This document shows, piece after piece, positions 18,047 through 27,372 of a stretch of 64,000 nt of DNA (its first letter is position 1; each line of letters begins with the position of its first letter). Location of the stretch: contig JAEORN010000106.1 in the NCBI GenBank assembly GCA_016840825.1, forward strand, positions 6,559-70,558, in the 5' to 3' direction. This DNA is from Candidatus Thorarchaeota archaeon. GTDB taxonomy: Archaea; Asgardarchaeota; Thorarchaeia; Thorarchaeales; Thorarchaeaceae. Below the pieces are notes generated by a model. The model saw only the letters and a program-made list of their open reading frames with translations. It was not told where the DNA came from and ran no database searches. The position numbers and the translations under genes were made by a program.

Positions 18047-20371
18047 TCATTGACCAGGCCCGCCTAAGTAGAGAGCTATTAACTCAGACTCTCCCTTATA
18101 GGTGGGTTCTTGGTCCCTACTCACTCGTTGACGATTATCCCATGTGCTTCTTGCTAATAGGTCTGCAGTCTTTGCCTTTCCATCTACATTCTGAGCTGCC
18201 TGCATATCTCCTACCTGTTGGAATATTTGGGCCGCAACATTATAGCTACCAACAGCTTCTCTGAATTGGTCCTTCGCATCATCAAAGAATCTACCAGCTT
18301 TGGATTTGTCTCCCTTCTTCGCGAGGTATTCTCCTAGGAAATCATTCTTTGCTCCTTCTAGCCTGAACAAATCTCCTTTGAACTTCAATACAACTCCATT
18401 CAGCTGCTGTACTTGAGACTCGACATTATTCTTTGCCCTAATGAGTAGTCCTTGAACATTATTCAGCTCATTTGAAGCTGATTCGAATGAAGCTATCGCA
18501 TGTCTTATCCTGAGAATTGTAGCATCATGTGCCTTGATCGCTTCCTCTATGTTCTCATTCTCGTCATCGAACTGCAGAATCTCATCTTCTAATCGAGCGA
18601 ATGAATTTGCCCTTTCTATCTGCGCTCTAAATGCCCACTGTTCCGACTGCCTAGCAAAAACCTGAGCTTCAGATGCAAATGCGGTTGCCAAAGCCAGTTT
18701 TCCTAGGTCCTGCAACTCATCAGCAGTTTCAGACGTGCCAATAATTCGATAGTATGTTGCAGCTTCTTTGGCATGAAGATTCTCAAGTATCCTAGACATG
18801 ATGAACTTGACTCCATGCTGCAATTGAGAACTCAACTTGAATTGAATGACATACTTGACATTATTTAGTAGTGCGAGTGTCTTGTTTCTCAAATGCACGA
18901 CGTCGTTATCTTCCGCTCCGAGGCTGAGTAGAATTCCCAAGCTGATCAGTGCTTCTCTGATCGATTCCAATGCTTCTGAAGGGTCTTCACCCAACTTCTC
19001 TGAAGCAGTATCCAGAGACTTGTTGACATCTTGAATCAAGCCTTCCTTTCTTAGATCCTGTGCAAAAGAAATCTGTTCTGCGACACTCCTGACATCCGAT
19101 GGTTTCTTCTTTAGTAGCTCTTCTACAAATGAGAAGATTTTCAGATTCTCTCGAATAGCTGCTGTTAATTCTCTGGTCTTTGAGAGCTTCTCCGCTTTCT
19201 TCAAATCTTTGAATATCTCTCCCAGTATAGAGAAGGACTCGGTAGAATTATTGACCTGTAACAATTCTGACAATGTTTGAACCGAGGCTTCTGCTTTACA
19301 GAATAATGCCTGGGCTTTCTTCTGCTCTTTATCTAATCTCGATTGATCTGCATTGCCTTGGAGTAGAACTATCTCAGCAAATAGCTTCTCGGCTCGCCCA
19401 AAAGCATCTGATGCAGTTAGATAGAGCTTTGAAGCATCCTCGAGATTGCCTGCCCTCATTTGAGCATCAGCAATGTCATTGTAGGTCATACCAAGATAGA
19501 CCTCGCTTAGACCCGCGGTATTGTGTTTCCAGGCCTTGAATTGTGCTAGTTTCTGTTTATCTAGGGACTTGGCCTGATCGAAATGTGGAAGAGCTTCATT
19601 GTAAAGGTCAGTTGCTTGCTCAAAGATAAAAGAACTCAGAATGTCTCTCCATATTAATTCATCAAAGGGATTGAATGCTTGTCTGAATGTGCTTTCTTGA
19701 TTGATTAGCTCATTAACGAACTCATCATAGAATTCAGCTTCTGCGCTCTTGTTTTTCCCTAGGATTTCTAAAAGCTCTTTGCTATCTATATCCAATGCTT
19801 CCTCTATCAACCCATAAGCCTTGTATCCTAGAGCGACCCTTCGTAGCTTTTGAGTTCCATCCACTGTTGAGGGAATTGCTGAAAATGGCTTCTCTAGCAT
19901 CGTATACACTTTGGCAAGATGTCTTGAGGCGTTATTCTTCTTATCTTCATGTTCATGTGCGATGAATGGGCCGCTTGCTGCCGCTGCTTGATGCAGCCAA
20001 GCAAGTACTCTTGACATCCATATCTCTGCTAGATTACTTTGAGCTTGTGACTGTATCTCCTTCATCGCTTCTTCTAGCTGCTCTCGAGTTTCTCCATCTG
20101 CGGTTGCTAGCCTGTTCCGAATGTATGCGAGGTCAAACTCTTCACCCATTATCTCCTCACTGAATGATGCCACTTCATCATATAGTGTAGTGAAAGAGTC
20201 ATGCATGACTAATCTCTTTGTTTCTAATCCTTCTTTATCATCAATGTCATGCAGGGCAAAGTCTCTCACTGCTTCTTGCGCCTCTGCATTGAGTTCGAAT
20301 AACCGACTCGTATAAACAACAACGTCAGGAGCACTTTTCGTGCTCTTGCCGCGTTTTGCGGTATTACTCAA
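18047..20371 (-). CDS. Large all-helical repeat protein, function unknown
   Basis: A 774-residue soluble protein predicted helical nearly throughout, with a basic Ser/Lys N-terminal tail (SNTAKRGKSTKSAP). Repeating patterns of about 34-40 residues resemble TPR-like helical hairpins, e.g. YNDIADAQMRAGNLEDASKL and AKKGDKSKAGRFFDDAKDQF. Other parts are long coiled coils. I recognise no named family. It converges with atpI with a 1-nt gap. A winged-helix regulator gene is directly upstream, and a 12-bp palindrome sits in its leader. It may be a scaffold, but nothing in the sequence fixes a role. Confidence 0.75.
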   Translation of the reverse strand: MSNTAKRGKSTKSAPDVVVYTSRLFELNAEAQEAVRDFALHDIDDKEGLETKRLVMHDSFTTLYDEVASFSEEIMGEEFDLAYIRNRLATADGETREQLEEAMKEIQSQAQSNLAEIWMSRVLAWLHQAAAASGPFIAHEHEDKKNNASRHLAKVYTMLEKPFSAIPSTVDGTQKLRRVALGYKAYGLIEEALDIDSKELLEILGKNKSAEAEFYDEFVNELINQESTFRQAFNPFDELIWRDILSSFIFEQATDLYNEALPHFDQAKSLDKQKLAQFKAWKHNTAGLSEVYLGMTYNDIADAQMRAGNLEDASKLYLTASDAFGRAEKLFAEIVLLQGNADQSRLDKEQKKAQALFCKAEASVQTLSELLQVNNSTESFSILGEIFKDLKKAEKLSKTRELTAAIRENLKIFSFVEELLKKKPSDVRSVAEQISFAQDLRKEGLIQDVNKSLDTASEKLGEDPSEALESIREALISLGILLSLGAEDNDVVHLRNKTLALLNNVKYVIQFKLSSQLQHGVKFIMSRILENLHAKEAATYYRIIGTSETADELQDLGKLALATAFASEAQVFARQSEQWAFRAQIERANSFARLEDEILQFDDENENIEEAIKAHDATILRIRHAIASFESASNELNNVQGLLIRAKNNVESQVQQLNGVVLKFKGDLFRLEGAKNDFLGEYLAKKGDKSKAGRFFDDAKDQFREAVGSYNVAAQIFQQVGDMQAAQNVDGKAKTADLLARSTWDNRQRVSRDQEPTYKGESELIALYLGGPGQ

Positions 20372-20388
20372 GATAGCACTCTCAAATC

Positions 20389-20400
20389 CTGATTAATCAG
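20389..20400. promoter_or_regulatory. 12-bp palindrome at predicted transcription start
   Basis: CTGATTAATCAG is a perfect palindrome upstream of the 774-residue protein gene. On the minus strand AGTATAAGG (20420-20412) could be the TATA box, placing transcription start on or next to the palindrome. The neighbouring winged-helix regulator is an obvious candidate ligand. Confidence 0.4.
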
Positions 20401-20467
20401 AAATTACACTACCTTATACTTAAGAATACCTGAGATTGTGCAGATGTACGAATACTTGTATTCAGAA

Positions 20468-20833
20468 TCATTCCACTGATCTGAATTTAATTTCTCTACC
20501 ATCACGGTATTTGACAAGATGCCCGTCATCAGCCAGCTTGTTCAACACCTCACTGGTTCTAGAACGCGACTTGCCCCATTTCTTTGCAGCCTCTGCTGCA
20601 CTCAACCCATCATTGATTTTTTCTAGCATACCCATCAATCGTATCCAGCTAGCATCATAGTCCAAGCAATTCTCATTATTAGGGAATATTCTGTATGTAT
20701 CATTGGCCACATCCGTTTTATCACTGGTCACGGTGGTCTTTAGATCATCAATTGTTCTCGTGAGTTTTGTGACCGTATCACGAAGCACCCGTATCTCTTT
20801 ACGAAGCTTTTCAAGTTCCTCATCCTTATTCAC
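20468..20833 (-). CDS. Coiled-coil winged-helix transcription regulator
   Basis: A 121-residue protein with an N-terminal coiled coil (ELEKLRKEIRVLRDTVTKL) that probably dimerises it and a C-terminal winged helix (AAEAAKKWGKSRSRTSEVLN, then a KLADDGHLVKYRDGREIKF wing). GTG start with AGGAGG 7 nt upstream. It lies between a small unknown gene (11-nt gap) and the large helical-protein gene on the same strand. Target unknown. Confidence 0.75.
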   Translation of the reverse strand: MNKDEELEKLRKEIRVLRDTVTKLTRTIDDLKTTVTSDKTDVANDTYRIFPNNENCLDYDASWIRLMGMLEKINDGLSAAEAAKKWGKSRSRTSEVLNKLADDGHLVKYRDGREIKFRSVE

Positions 20834-20844
20834 GGCAATTCCTC

Positions 20845-21213
20845 CTATCCAGCGTAGTCTTTCTTGAATTCGATATATGCACGCTTCTTCTTCTCTTTGT
20901 CCGATATTTGTTTGGCACCATTCTCTTCAGTGACTTTTACATCCTCGGGTGGTTGGTAAGTTTCCAAATTGCTTTCTGTATCAAGCACCCCTTGTTCACT
21001 TTCTGCTTTTGCTTCATTAATAATGGATGCTGCTTGAGACTTCATCTCCTGTGTTGCCCCATTTTCTTTCAGGACCTTTTCCATTGGGTTTCTAAGATGA
21101 ATTGTTTCTACGCAGTCTAAACAACCATATACCTCTTCTTTTGCATGTAGGACATCTTCAAGAATTTCTTTGGTTTCCTTAGAACATTTCCCCTTCTTAT
21201 GCTTGTAAGTCAT
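20845..21213 (-). CDS. Small charged protein with a CxxC, unknown
   Basis: A 122-residue, highly charged protein. The N-terminal part has KGKCSKET and YGCLDCVETIHLRNPMEK; the CxxC plus nearby Cys and His might bind a metal. The rest is Glu/Lys-rich and likely disordered, ending KKKRAYIEFKKDYAG. It shares strand and probably transcript with the winged-helix gene. No function recognised. Confidence 0.6.
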   Translation of the reverse strand: MTYKHKKGKCSKETKEILEDVLHAKEEVYGCLDCVETIHLRNPMEKVLKENGATQEMKSQAASIINEAKAESEQGVLDTESNLETYQPPEDVKVTEENGAKQISDKEKKKRAYIEFKKDYAG

Positions 21214-21241
21214 TTATCATAATCCCGCCGTCATGTATCGA

Positions 21242-21293
21242 CAACAATCGTCAACAATCAACGGCATATATTCGGCAAAATTTCGATATAAGG
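21242..21293. promoter_or_regulatory. Promoter with 10-bp-spaced direct repeats
   Basis: CAACAATC occurs at 21242-21249 and 21252-21259, exactly 10 bp (one helical turn) apart. Nearby are two TATA-like elements for the minus-strand gene: CCTTATATC (21293-21285) and ATATATGCC (near 21271-21263). The repeats lie downstream of the TATA elements, where a repressor could act. Confidence 0.35.
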
Positions 21294-21308
21294 TTTTGTA
21301 CTTGACTG

Positions 21309-22091
21309 TCACTCCTCGGTAGCTAATGCTCTTGCGAAGGTTATGTATCCTGTATGAGCCACCATCCATGTCGTTGGTCTTGTTTTTCCCTCTCTAACCA
21401 TGATCTCTCTCTCTAGAATCTCCAGTGTCTTGATCATTCCCCACTTTCCGCTTTCATGCATTGCGCTGCAGGTCTTCATAACTTGTTCAATGGTTGGACT
21501 ATAGCTCACAATAAAGTGACTTGGCTTTAGTACTCGATGTGCTTCGTCTACTAATAGCCAAGGTGTAGCAAGATCAAATACGACTGCGTCGAGATTTTCC
21601 TCAATAATTCCTTCCAAGATGTCCCGATTATGCATCGTAATTCGATTCATGTCTGCATATCGTTCGAGATTCTTCTTTGCACCATTGTACATATCCTCAC
21701 GAATCTCATAAGTGTAGACTTGTCCTACAGGTCCAACTGCATTTGATAGAACCCATGTCAAGGAGCCCGACCCTGTACCCGATTCGACGACTCGGGATCC
21801 AGCGTAAATACCAGCTTCATTAATGATTGTCGCAGCATCCTTGGGATAGATGATTTGTGTGTTCCTACCCATTGAGATCTGTATATCGTTTTGACTAGGT
21901 CGGTGGATCTGAAATATAGTGCCTGAGTGGCTTTTCACTCGAATTCCATATGGATGACCAATAATATCGTCAAAGGCAATTATTCCCTTATTTGAATGGA
22001 ATTGCTCTCCAGCTTTTACTTTTCTGATCCAGTTTCTCTTTGCATCAAGAAAGATATAGACAACAGATCCATCGACGATAGTATTTGACAT
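21309..22091 (-). CDS. trmI: tRNA (adenine-N1) methyltransferase, TrmI/Trm61 family
   Basis: SAM-dependent methylation of A57/A58 in the tRNA T-loop. The 260-residue protein has a small N-terminal beta domain and a class I methyltransferase fold: VVESGTGSGSLTWVLSNAVG (SAM loop), VYTYEIREDMYNGAKKNLE (acidic ribose contact), and LDAVVFDLATPW where archaeal and eukaryotic relatives have the catalytic D-x-P-x-P/W segment. ATG 22091 lacks a clear Shine-Dalgarno, suggesting a leaderless message. It is divergent from the HerA-like gene with a gap of about 30 nt. Confidence 0.9.
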   Translation of the reverse strand: MSNTIVDGSVVYIFLDAKRNWIRKVKAGEQFHSNKGIIAFDDIIGHPYGIRVKSHSGTIFQIHRPSQNDIQISMGRNTQIIYPKDAATIINEAGIYAGSRVVESGTGSGSLTWVLSNAVGPVGQVYTYEIREDMYNGAKKNLERYADMNRITMHNRDILEGIIEENLDAVVFDLATPWLLVDEAHRVLKPSHFIVSYSPTIEQVMKTCSAMHESGKWGMIKTLEILEREIMVREGKTRPTTWMVAHTGYITFARALATEE

Positions 22092-22123
22092 AGTCAAGGT
22101 TCTTTCTCATTCCGTTTTGAGTC

Positions 22124-24412
22124 TTGCTAAGGGTCTTGATTGAAAACGCGCCGGGCACCAAAGCTTTATTCGATTTCGACCATCATCGAATTGGAGGGTG
22201 CCCATTGGACGAACGCGATATACCACCAGAAATAGACGAGGACTCAGATTCGGAATTTGATGAAGTTGATGAAGATGTTCCTGAGGATGATGAAGAACCT
22301 CCTGAGCTTCTCAAGAAGATTTCAAAGAGTGTGCTAGAATACCATCCTCTGGTAGATACACCTCTCGAAATGCTTGTTGACGAGGAGTTAGGAGTAATCC
22401 TTGGAAGGACTGCGTCGTTTCATAAGAAATACTCACATTTTGGTGTCGGACTGATTGGTGCTGTTTCAGAAACTTCTGATGATGTATTGACATCGCTATT
22501 TGGTACTCCTGTTTACCTTGATCTCATGAGCCCACATGTTCTCTTTGTGGCAGGAAAAAGAGGTTCCGGAAAGAGTTACACTTTGGGTATAATCGCTGAG
22601 GAATTAGCTCTAGCAATGGAGCGCCAAGAGATAGAGGTTGCAGGAGTAGTAATAGACACTGTAGATGTCTTTCGTCAAATGACCGATCCAAACATTGGTC
22701 AAGAGTCGCTTTTGAAGAAATGGGGTCTTGAAACCAGAGGGTTGGCTGCTGCTATATACATTCCCCGGAGTACCTATCTAAGTTTGCCAGATGAGGTCAA
22801 AAAGAAAGAACATTTGTATCCTCTCGCAATCAGTCCAAGGGAATTAACCAATAGCGATTGGGGGTATGTCCTTGAAAAAGGTGGGCAGCTCAGTACTACA
22901 ATGGATAATCTGATTGGTGATGTTCTCGAGTCTGTTCGCAAGGGTTACTTTCTTGAGAATGGAGAGAAGGTGCCTCTAAAACGAGATTTCAGCATCAAAG
23001 ACATGATTCGATGCATTGAGGGCAATCCGCGGATTGTCGAACTCTATCAGATGTCAACTCGAACAGCACTTATTCAGCGTCTAAAAAGTGCAGATAGGCT
23101 AGGAGTATTCTATGTTGGTGGTACGAGTGCTCAAGATTTAGCAGTAGGTGGCCAGATTACTATCATTGATGTCGCGCCCTTGGGTTCCGAAGCTGAAGCT
23201 GTTCTTGCTATACTAACCAACATGCTCTGTAGACAAGTACTGACTTATCGAATGGCATGGACTGACGATGGAACTAGTGCACGTGAGGAGCTTCCTCCTA
23301 CTTGGTTAATTATTGATGAAGCTCATACCCTAGTGCCACGTTCTGGTAGCACTCCTGCAAAGGACGCCATAATCGGATATGCGAAACTTGGTAGAAGATT
23401 TGGATGCAGTTTGGTTCTCTGTACGCAGCAACCTTCCGCTGTGTCGGATGATGCCATATCTCAAGCTGATCTGATCATATCTCATTCCTTGTCACATGAC
23501 GGTGATATCCGTGCTTTACAGCAAAGAGCACCTGCAGTCATGCTGGAAATGTTCCGTGATAAGGTCTTCATAAGTAGTCTTCCTCGAGGTGCTGCACTTG
23601 TGTTTGACCAAGTCACAGAGAATAAACGTGGATTCATTATGCAAGTAAGACCACGAATCTCTCAACATGGAGGGTCTGATCGTCTTTCTGGATTGTTTGA
23701 AGCTGCACGTTTGATTTCTCCGGACAGACGGTTTGAAGATGAACAATTCGCTGAGGAGGAGGAATTGGTAGAAGAAGATGAGTCAGTTGATGAACTACCT
23801 GATGTTCCTAGGCCACCACTCCAGCTAAGTAAAGATGATTGGAAGATACTTGATGGATGGATGAAATCCTATGTTGAGAAGATGTTTCAAGAAAAAAGAC
23901 AAGACTATCAGATCATAGATGCACCCGCTCCTCGTACTGAGATAGAAAAACCCTCTATTTCAGTAGATGAAATTGAGCTTCCAGATGCTGAGGATATTGA
24001 TATCGATTTTGACTTTGAATCATTTCAAGTCAAGTCTTTTCCCATACTGAGTAGATCTCTTCTAGAGAAGGCAATGCGGCGAAAGGTTCTCTATGATTCT
24101 GAATCGCACGAGTTCCTATTTGATTCCGAAGTCAAACATCGTGAAACAGAGTCTATCCAAGCTGTTGGTGTAGATCCTATTCGTTTGCTAAAGAAAGTAC
24201 TTGCAGTCCTAATTGCTTCAGGTATGAAGATTATCAGAGGTCATTCTGAGGATGGTTTCTCATACATCTTTCTCAGAAAGGATGGTTTGAGAGCATCCAT
24301 CTCTCTTGGCGTCAGTCTGGATGCTGTTTCAGTCCCTCTGGTCATTGTTGGAGATAATCAAAAGCAGGTTATTGCATTAATGGATAAAATCAGAGTAGCC
24401 CAAGGAAGATAA
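22124..24412 (+). CDS. HerA-like P-loop ATPase with acidic N-terminal region
   Basis: FtsK/HerA-class ATPase of 762 residues. Walker A is GKRGSGKS (144-151) within VLFVAGKRGSGKSYTLG; Walker B LIIDEAH lies near residue 400; LVLCTQQPSAVSDDAISQAD gives sensor residues. Before the ATPase is a HAS-barrel-like segment (GVILGRTASF) and a strikingly acidic stretch (residues 29-60). After it come another acidic linker and a 150-residue C-terminal domain not seen in standard HerA. No nurA or rad50/mre11 is adjacent. Start TTG 22124 is the best available. HerA proteins pump or unwind duplex DNA; the exact task here is unknown. Confidence 0.82.
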   Translation: MLRVLIENAPGTKALFDFDHHRIGGCPLDERDIPPEIDEDSDSEFDEVDEDVPEDDEEPPELLKKISKSVLEYHPLVDTPLEMLVDEELGVILGRTASFHKKYSHFGVGLIGAVSETSDDVLTSLFGTPVYLDLMSPHVLFVAGKRGSGKSYTLGIIAEELALAMERQEIEVAGVVIDTVDVFRQMTDPNIGQESLLKKWGLETRGLAAAIYIPRSTYLSLPDEVKKKEHLYPLAISPRELTNSDWGYVLEKGGQLSTTMDNLIGDVLESVRKGYFLENGEKVPLKRDFSIKDMIRCIEGNPRIVELYQMSTRTALIQRLKSADRLGVFYVGGTSAQDLAVGGQITIIDVAPLGSEAEAVLAILTNMLCRQVLTYRMAWTDDGTSAREELPPTWLIIDEAHTLVPRSGSTPAKDAIIGYAKLGRRFGCSLVLCTQQPSAVSDDAISQADLIISHSLSHDGDIRALQQRAPAVMLEMFRDKVFISSLPRGAALVFDQVTENKRGFIMQVRPRISQHGGSDRLSGLFEAARLISPDRRFEDEQFAEEEELVEEDESVDELPDVPRPPLQLSKDDWKILDGWMKSYVEKMFQEKRQDYQIIDAPAPRTEIEKPSISVDEIELPDAEDIDIDFDFESFQVKSFPILSRSLLEKAMRRKVLYDSESHEFLFDSEVKHRETESIQAVGVDPIRLLKKVLAVLIASGMKIIRGHSEDGFSYIFLRKDGLRASISLGVSLDAVSVPLVIVGDNQKQVIALMDKIRVAQGR

Positions 24413-24477
24413 TTCTCTGAATTTTACTCCATGAATGTCCTTATAAGGTGTCACGGAAGGAACGTGTTTGACTAACA

Positions 24478-24834
24478 ATGAGCAGATCTGACATCCGTCC
24501 TCCAGTGAATCTACGAATCTCTTCAATGACAGACCTAGCACGAATGCTGGTTTCATGGTCCCAAAGAGATCGACCTGCAAGCATGTTATACTTCGAGTTT
24601 GAGGGCAAACACATCTATGGCACCTTGATATCGAATCACGGGTATTATGAGATGTATGGATTGCCTTTGTGGATTTATACTGAAGCTGACGAACCCCCAA
24701 AGGGCAATTTCCTTTCCTACAAAGCCAGGCCAAAGGAAAGTGTTGAGTTCGTTGATACGATTGACTCTGAACCTATGGTAGTTCACCTTCCCATAATCAG
24801 ACTTGCAGAGAAGCTAGAAATCCTCTCAATGTAG
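24478..24834 (+). CDS. Small conserved-looking protein after HerA-like gene
   Basis: A 118-residue protein, beta-rich by appearance, with MLYFEFEGKHIYGTLIS, YEMYGLPLWIYTEAD and VVHLPIIRLAEKLEIL. It starts 65 nt after the HerA-like ATPase on the same strand and could be co-transcribed. No motif or family recognised. Confidence 0.65.
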   Translation: MSRSDIRPPVNLRISSMTDLARMLVSWSQRDRPASMLYFEFEGKHIYGTLISNHGYYEMYGLPLWIYTEADEPPKGNFLSYKARPKESVEFVDTIDSEPMVVHLPIIRLAEKLEILSM

Positions 24835-24846
24835 TTTGACATACCT

Positions 24847-25287
24847 CTACCTATTCATGGTAGACCAGAACGTTTGTGAATCATCTCGAAGCCAACTCAT
24901 GAAATCATGAGCAATAAGGTCATGGTCAAAAGCCAAATCTCCTGGCTTTAGTTCATTGAGGGGATACCATTTTGCAGCAGCTGCATCATCTCCACCTTGA
25001 GGTTCTCCATATATCGGACGAGCTATGAATACTATGCTAATATGATGATTTCTAGGATCTCTTTCAGGTGATGAATACACTCCAAGTAGTCTAGTTATTT
25101 CAATCGTCATCCCTGTTTCTTCTAATGCTTCTCGTGCCGCGGCATGTTCTGCAGTTTCGCCATAGTCAATAAATCCTCCTGGAAGGACCCATTTGCCTTT
25201 GAATGGCTCACGCCCTCTCTTTACCAAGACAATGCGTTTGCCATCAGTGATGATAATATCCACCGTTGGTTTTGGGTTCTTGTACAT
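24847..25287 (-). CDS. Nudix hydrolase (ADP-ribose/NDP-sugar pyrophosphatase type)
   Basis: Hydrolyses a nucleoside diphosphate linked to another group. The complete Nudix box is present: GGFIDYGETAEHAAAREALE followed by ETGM, with all catalytic Glu residues. Preceding KPTVDIIITDGKRIVLVKRG is the typical first strand pair. The reading frame opens at 25332, but ATG 25287 directly after the upstream stop (TAA G ATG) gives the 146-residue family length. It is coupled to the membrane-protein gene. Substrate not determinable. Confidence 0.88.
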   Translation of the reverse strand: MYKNPKPTVDIIITDGKRIVLVKRGREPFKGKWVLPGGFIDYGETAEHAAAREALEETGMTIEITRLLGVYSSPERDPRNHHISIVFIARPIYGEPQGGDDAAAAKWYPLNELKPGDLAFDHDLIAHDFMSWLRDDSQTFWSTMNR

Positions 25288-25288
25288 C

Positions 25289-26335
25289 TTAGTACATCTC
25301 CCGAGGAGAAGCTCTGATATAGTTCGCAGCAAAGATGCTTGCGAATAACAAGAACGCCATCCACACTGTAAGCGTAACTATCAACACGTCTAGTTTGAAG
25401 AAAATCTCAACAATAAGGAAAAGACCCACAATGATGATATTGACCGGGCCTCCAATCGTAGTGTCATTAGCTACCCCTAGTCTTCTCTTTATCAGAATCA
25501 TGAACGCGACGATTGCCAATGAAATCCAATTGATGTAGTTAAAGAATAACCATGACATATCTGCGAAAGGTATTGTGAAACCAAATGGGGTAGGTATTGG
25601 TGGAAGGTATACAACAAGGAATATGATGAAGAGTACTATCTCCCCAAATCTGATCCATCGGGTTGGAGTCTTTGTGTAGACTGTACCATAGACTCCTTTG
25701 TCATACTCTTGTGCTCCAAAATAAATGAAGTAAATTGGAGCTCCAAAACTAAGGGCATTGACTAGACATTGGGCAAATCCATAGACAACTCTAAACCAGA
25801 AGGCACTCCAAGATGCGAGGATTTGGTCCCATACTGATAGATATCCAGGAATGAACTGCCATGCGACTACTGTTGGTAGGATACAAAGAGAAAGTGCTAC
25901 TAACGCTCCCAAGGCCGATGCAGCTTTTCCTCCACCCATCTTTCCAACTCCAATCGTATGAAAGACATGATAGGCAACCCAGAGGCCTGATAGGATCGCT
26001 AATGGAGTTATTATCATGGGCAGTACGAAGAAGCCGATGACAAATGCCGCGTTACTCCCATAGAAGATACGCCACCTAAGTGGTACTGCATCTATTGTGT
26101 CATCCATGTGATAGAATGTGTTAGATAATCGATATCTCGAATAGTAAATGAGTCCCACCCATGTTAATGAGAAAACAGTTGGTACCAGCATATAGTGAAA
26201 TAGCACATCGTACGAAGGGTCTCCAAATGGCATCATTTGGAATGGGAGTAAAAGCATCAAAAGGAAGAAATAGATTGGTCCTATTAACGCCATAAACACA
26301 ACCATCAATCTAGTATACAGCCAGTCCGGAGACAT
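25289..26335 (-). CDS. Polytopic membrane protein of unknown function
   Basis: A 348-residue protein with about nine hydrophobic helices. Loops contain YYSRYRLSNTFYHMDDTIDA and GAQEYDKGVYGTVYTKTPTR. No transporter signature recognised. Its stop is separated by one base from the Nudix ATG, so the two are co-translated. It is divergent from pyrF. Confidence 0.7.
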   Translation of the reverse strand: MSPDWLYTRLMVVFMALIGPIYFFLLMLLLPFQMMPFGDPSYDVLFHYMLVPTVFSLTWVGLIYYSRYRLSNTFYHMDDTIDAVPLRWRIFYGSNAAFVIGFFVLPMIITPLAILSGLWVAYHVFHTIGVGKMGGGKAASALGALVALSLCILPTVVAWQFIPGYLSVWDQILASWSAFWFRVVYGFAQCLVNALSFGAPIYFIYFGAQEYDKGVYGTVYTKTPTRWIRFGEIVLFIIFLVVYLPPIPTPFGFTIPFADMSWLFFNYINWISLAIVAFMILIKRRLGVANDTTIGGPVNIIIVGLFLIVEIFFKLDVLIVTLTVWMAFLLFASIFAANYIRASPREMY

Positions 26336-26418
26336 ATCCTCACCACTTTTGCTAGCTATCGCATCTCATATAAAGTATGAGCGCATAATTTTTTACCGCG
26401 TATTAGGTGTTGAGGAAT

Positions 26419-27201
26419 ATGTATAAACGAAAATTAGCTGCAGCCAGCTTTGTTCGTAAAAGCAAGCTGATTATAGGACTAGATCTTGTTGCAGATATGT
26501 CCAAAGGAGCAGCTGAAAGAACGAATGAAAAGAGTAGACTTGAGAAACATGCCCTTCAGGTGGTTGAGGCAACTGCAGAGTACGCTGTTGCGTTCAAGAT
26601 CAATCGCCAACTTGTCCTTCCTATAGGTCTCTTTGATGGTATTCCGAGAATACTTGACAAGATTCATGATCTGGGACTGACCGCAATTATGGACTGCAAA
26701 ATTAATGATATTGGCAACACCAATGAGCATATTGCTCGATACTACTATGATGCAGGATTTGATGCAGTGATAGCTAATCCCTTTGTAGGTTGGGAGGGTG
26801 GTCTTGATTCGGTCTTTAAACTCGCTCAAGATTTGCAAAAAGGCATCATAACTCTCTGCTATATGTCACATCCAGCAGCTGATGAAGGATATGGTCTCTA
26901 TGCGTCTGAGAATCCAAAAGGAAAAGATGCAGAGGCACTCTATCTGACTTTTGCAAAACGCGCAAGAAAATGGGATACTGATGGAGTCATTGTCGGGGCA
27001 ACCTACCCGGAAAAAATCAAAGAGGTTCGAACTATTATTGGGGACGATATCCCAATTATTAGTCCTGGCGTAGGAGCACAGGGTGCAAGTGCAAAGGATG
27101 CTCTAAAGTCAGGTGCATCCTATGTCATAGTGGCACGTTCGATTGCGACAGCGGATGATCCTGCTGCCGCTGCGCGGAAATTTGTTGAAGAGATGAAGTA
27201 A
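26419..27201 (+). CDS. pyrF: Orotidine 5'-phosphate decarboxylase
   Basis: Last step of UMP synthesis. The 260-residue TIM-barrel protein has GLDLVADMSKG at strand one, the catalytic DxKxxD motif in AIMDCKINDIGNT, ANPFVGWEG, VIVGATYPE and the phosphate-binding SPGVGAQGAS plus VARSI. It is of the longer bacterial/eukaryotic-like type rather than the roughly 215-residue archaeal type. GAGGA before ATG 26419 decides the start over GTG 26407. It stands alone, with no other pyr genes around. Confidence 0.92.
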   Translation: MYKRKLAAASFVRKSKLIIGLDLVADMSKGAAERTNEKSRLEKHALQVVEATAEYAVAFKINRQLVLPIGLFDGIPRILDKIHDLGLTAIMDCKINDIGNTNEHIARYYYDAGFDAVIANPFVGWEGGLDSVFKLAQDLQKGIITLCYMSHPAADEGYGLYASENPKGKDAEALYLTFAKRARKWDTDGVIVGATYPEKIKEVRTIIGDDIPIISPGVGAQGASAKDALKSGASYVIVARSIATADDPAAAARKFVEEMK

Positions 27202-27372
27202 CGTACAGAAGTGTGTATCAGACCTCATTTCAGAGCGTTAGAAACCGTGTTTCCTTGGAAAAGGATATAGGCAGACATTTCAAGGTTCTACATGGGTCAT
27301 GTGCACTTATGTACATCCGACTGACTAACAATCCGGACTGTTACTGACTTAATGTCAATGGAGTAAATCCTA

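Noticed and set aside
27202..27372. Possible small RNA or riboswitch before the aminotransferase
   Set aside because: Some short complementary stretches exist, but no stable or recognisable structure emerges by eye.
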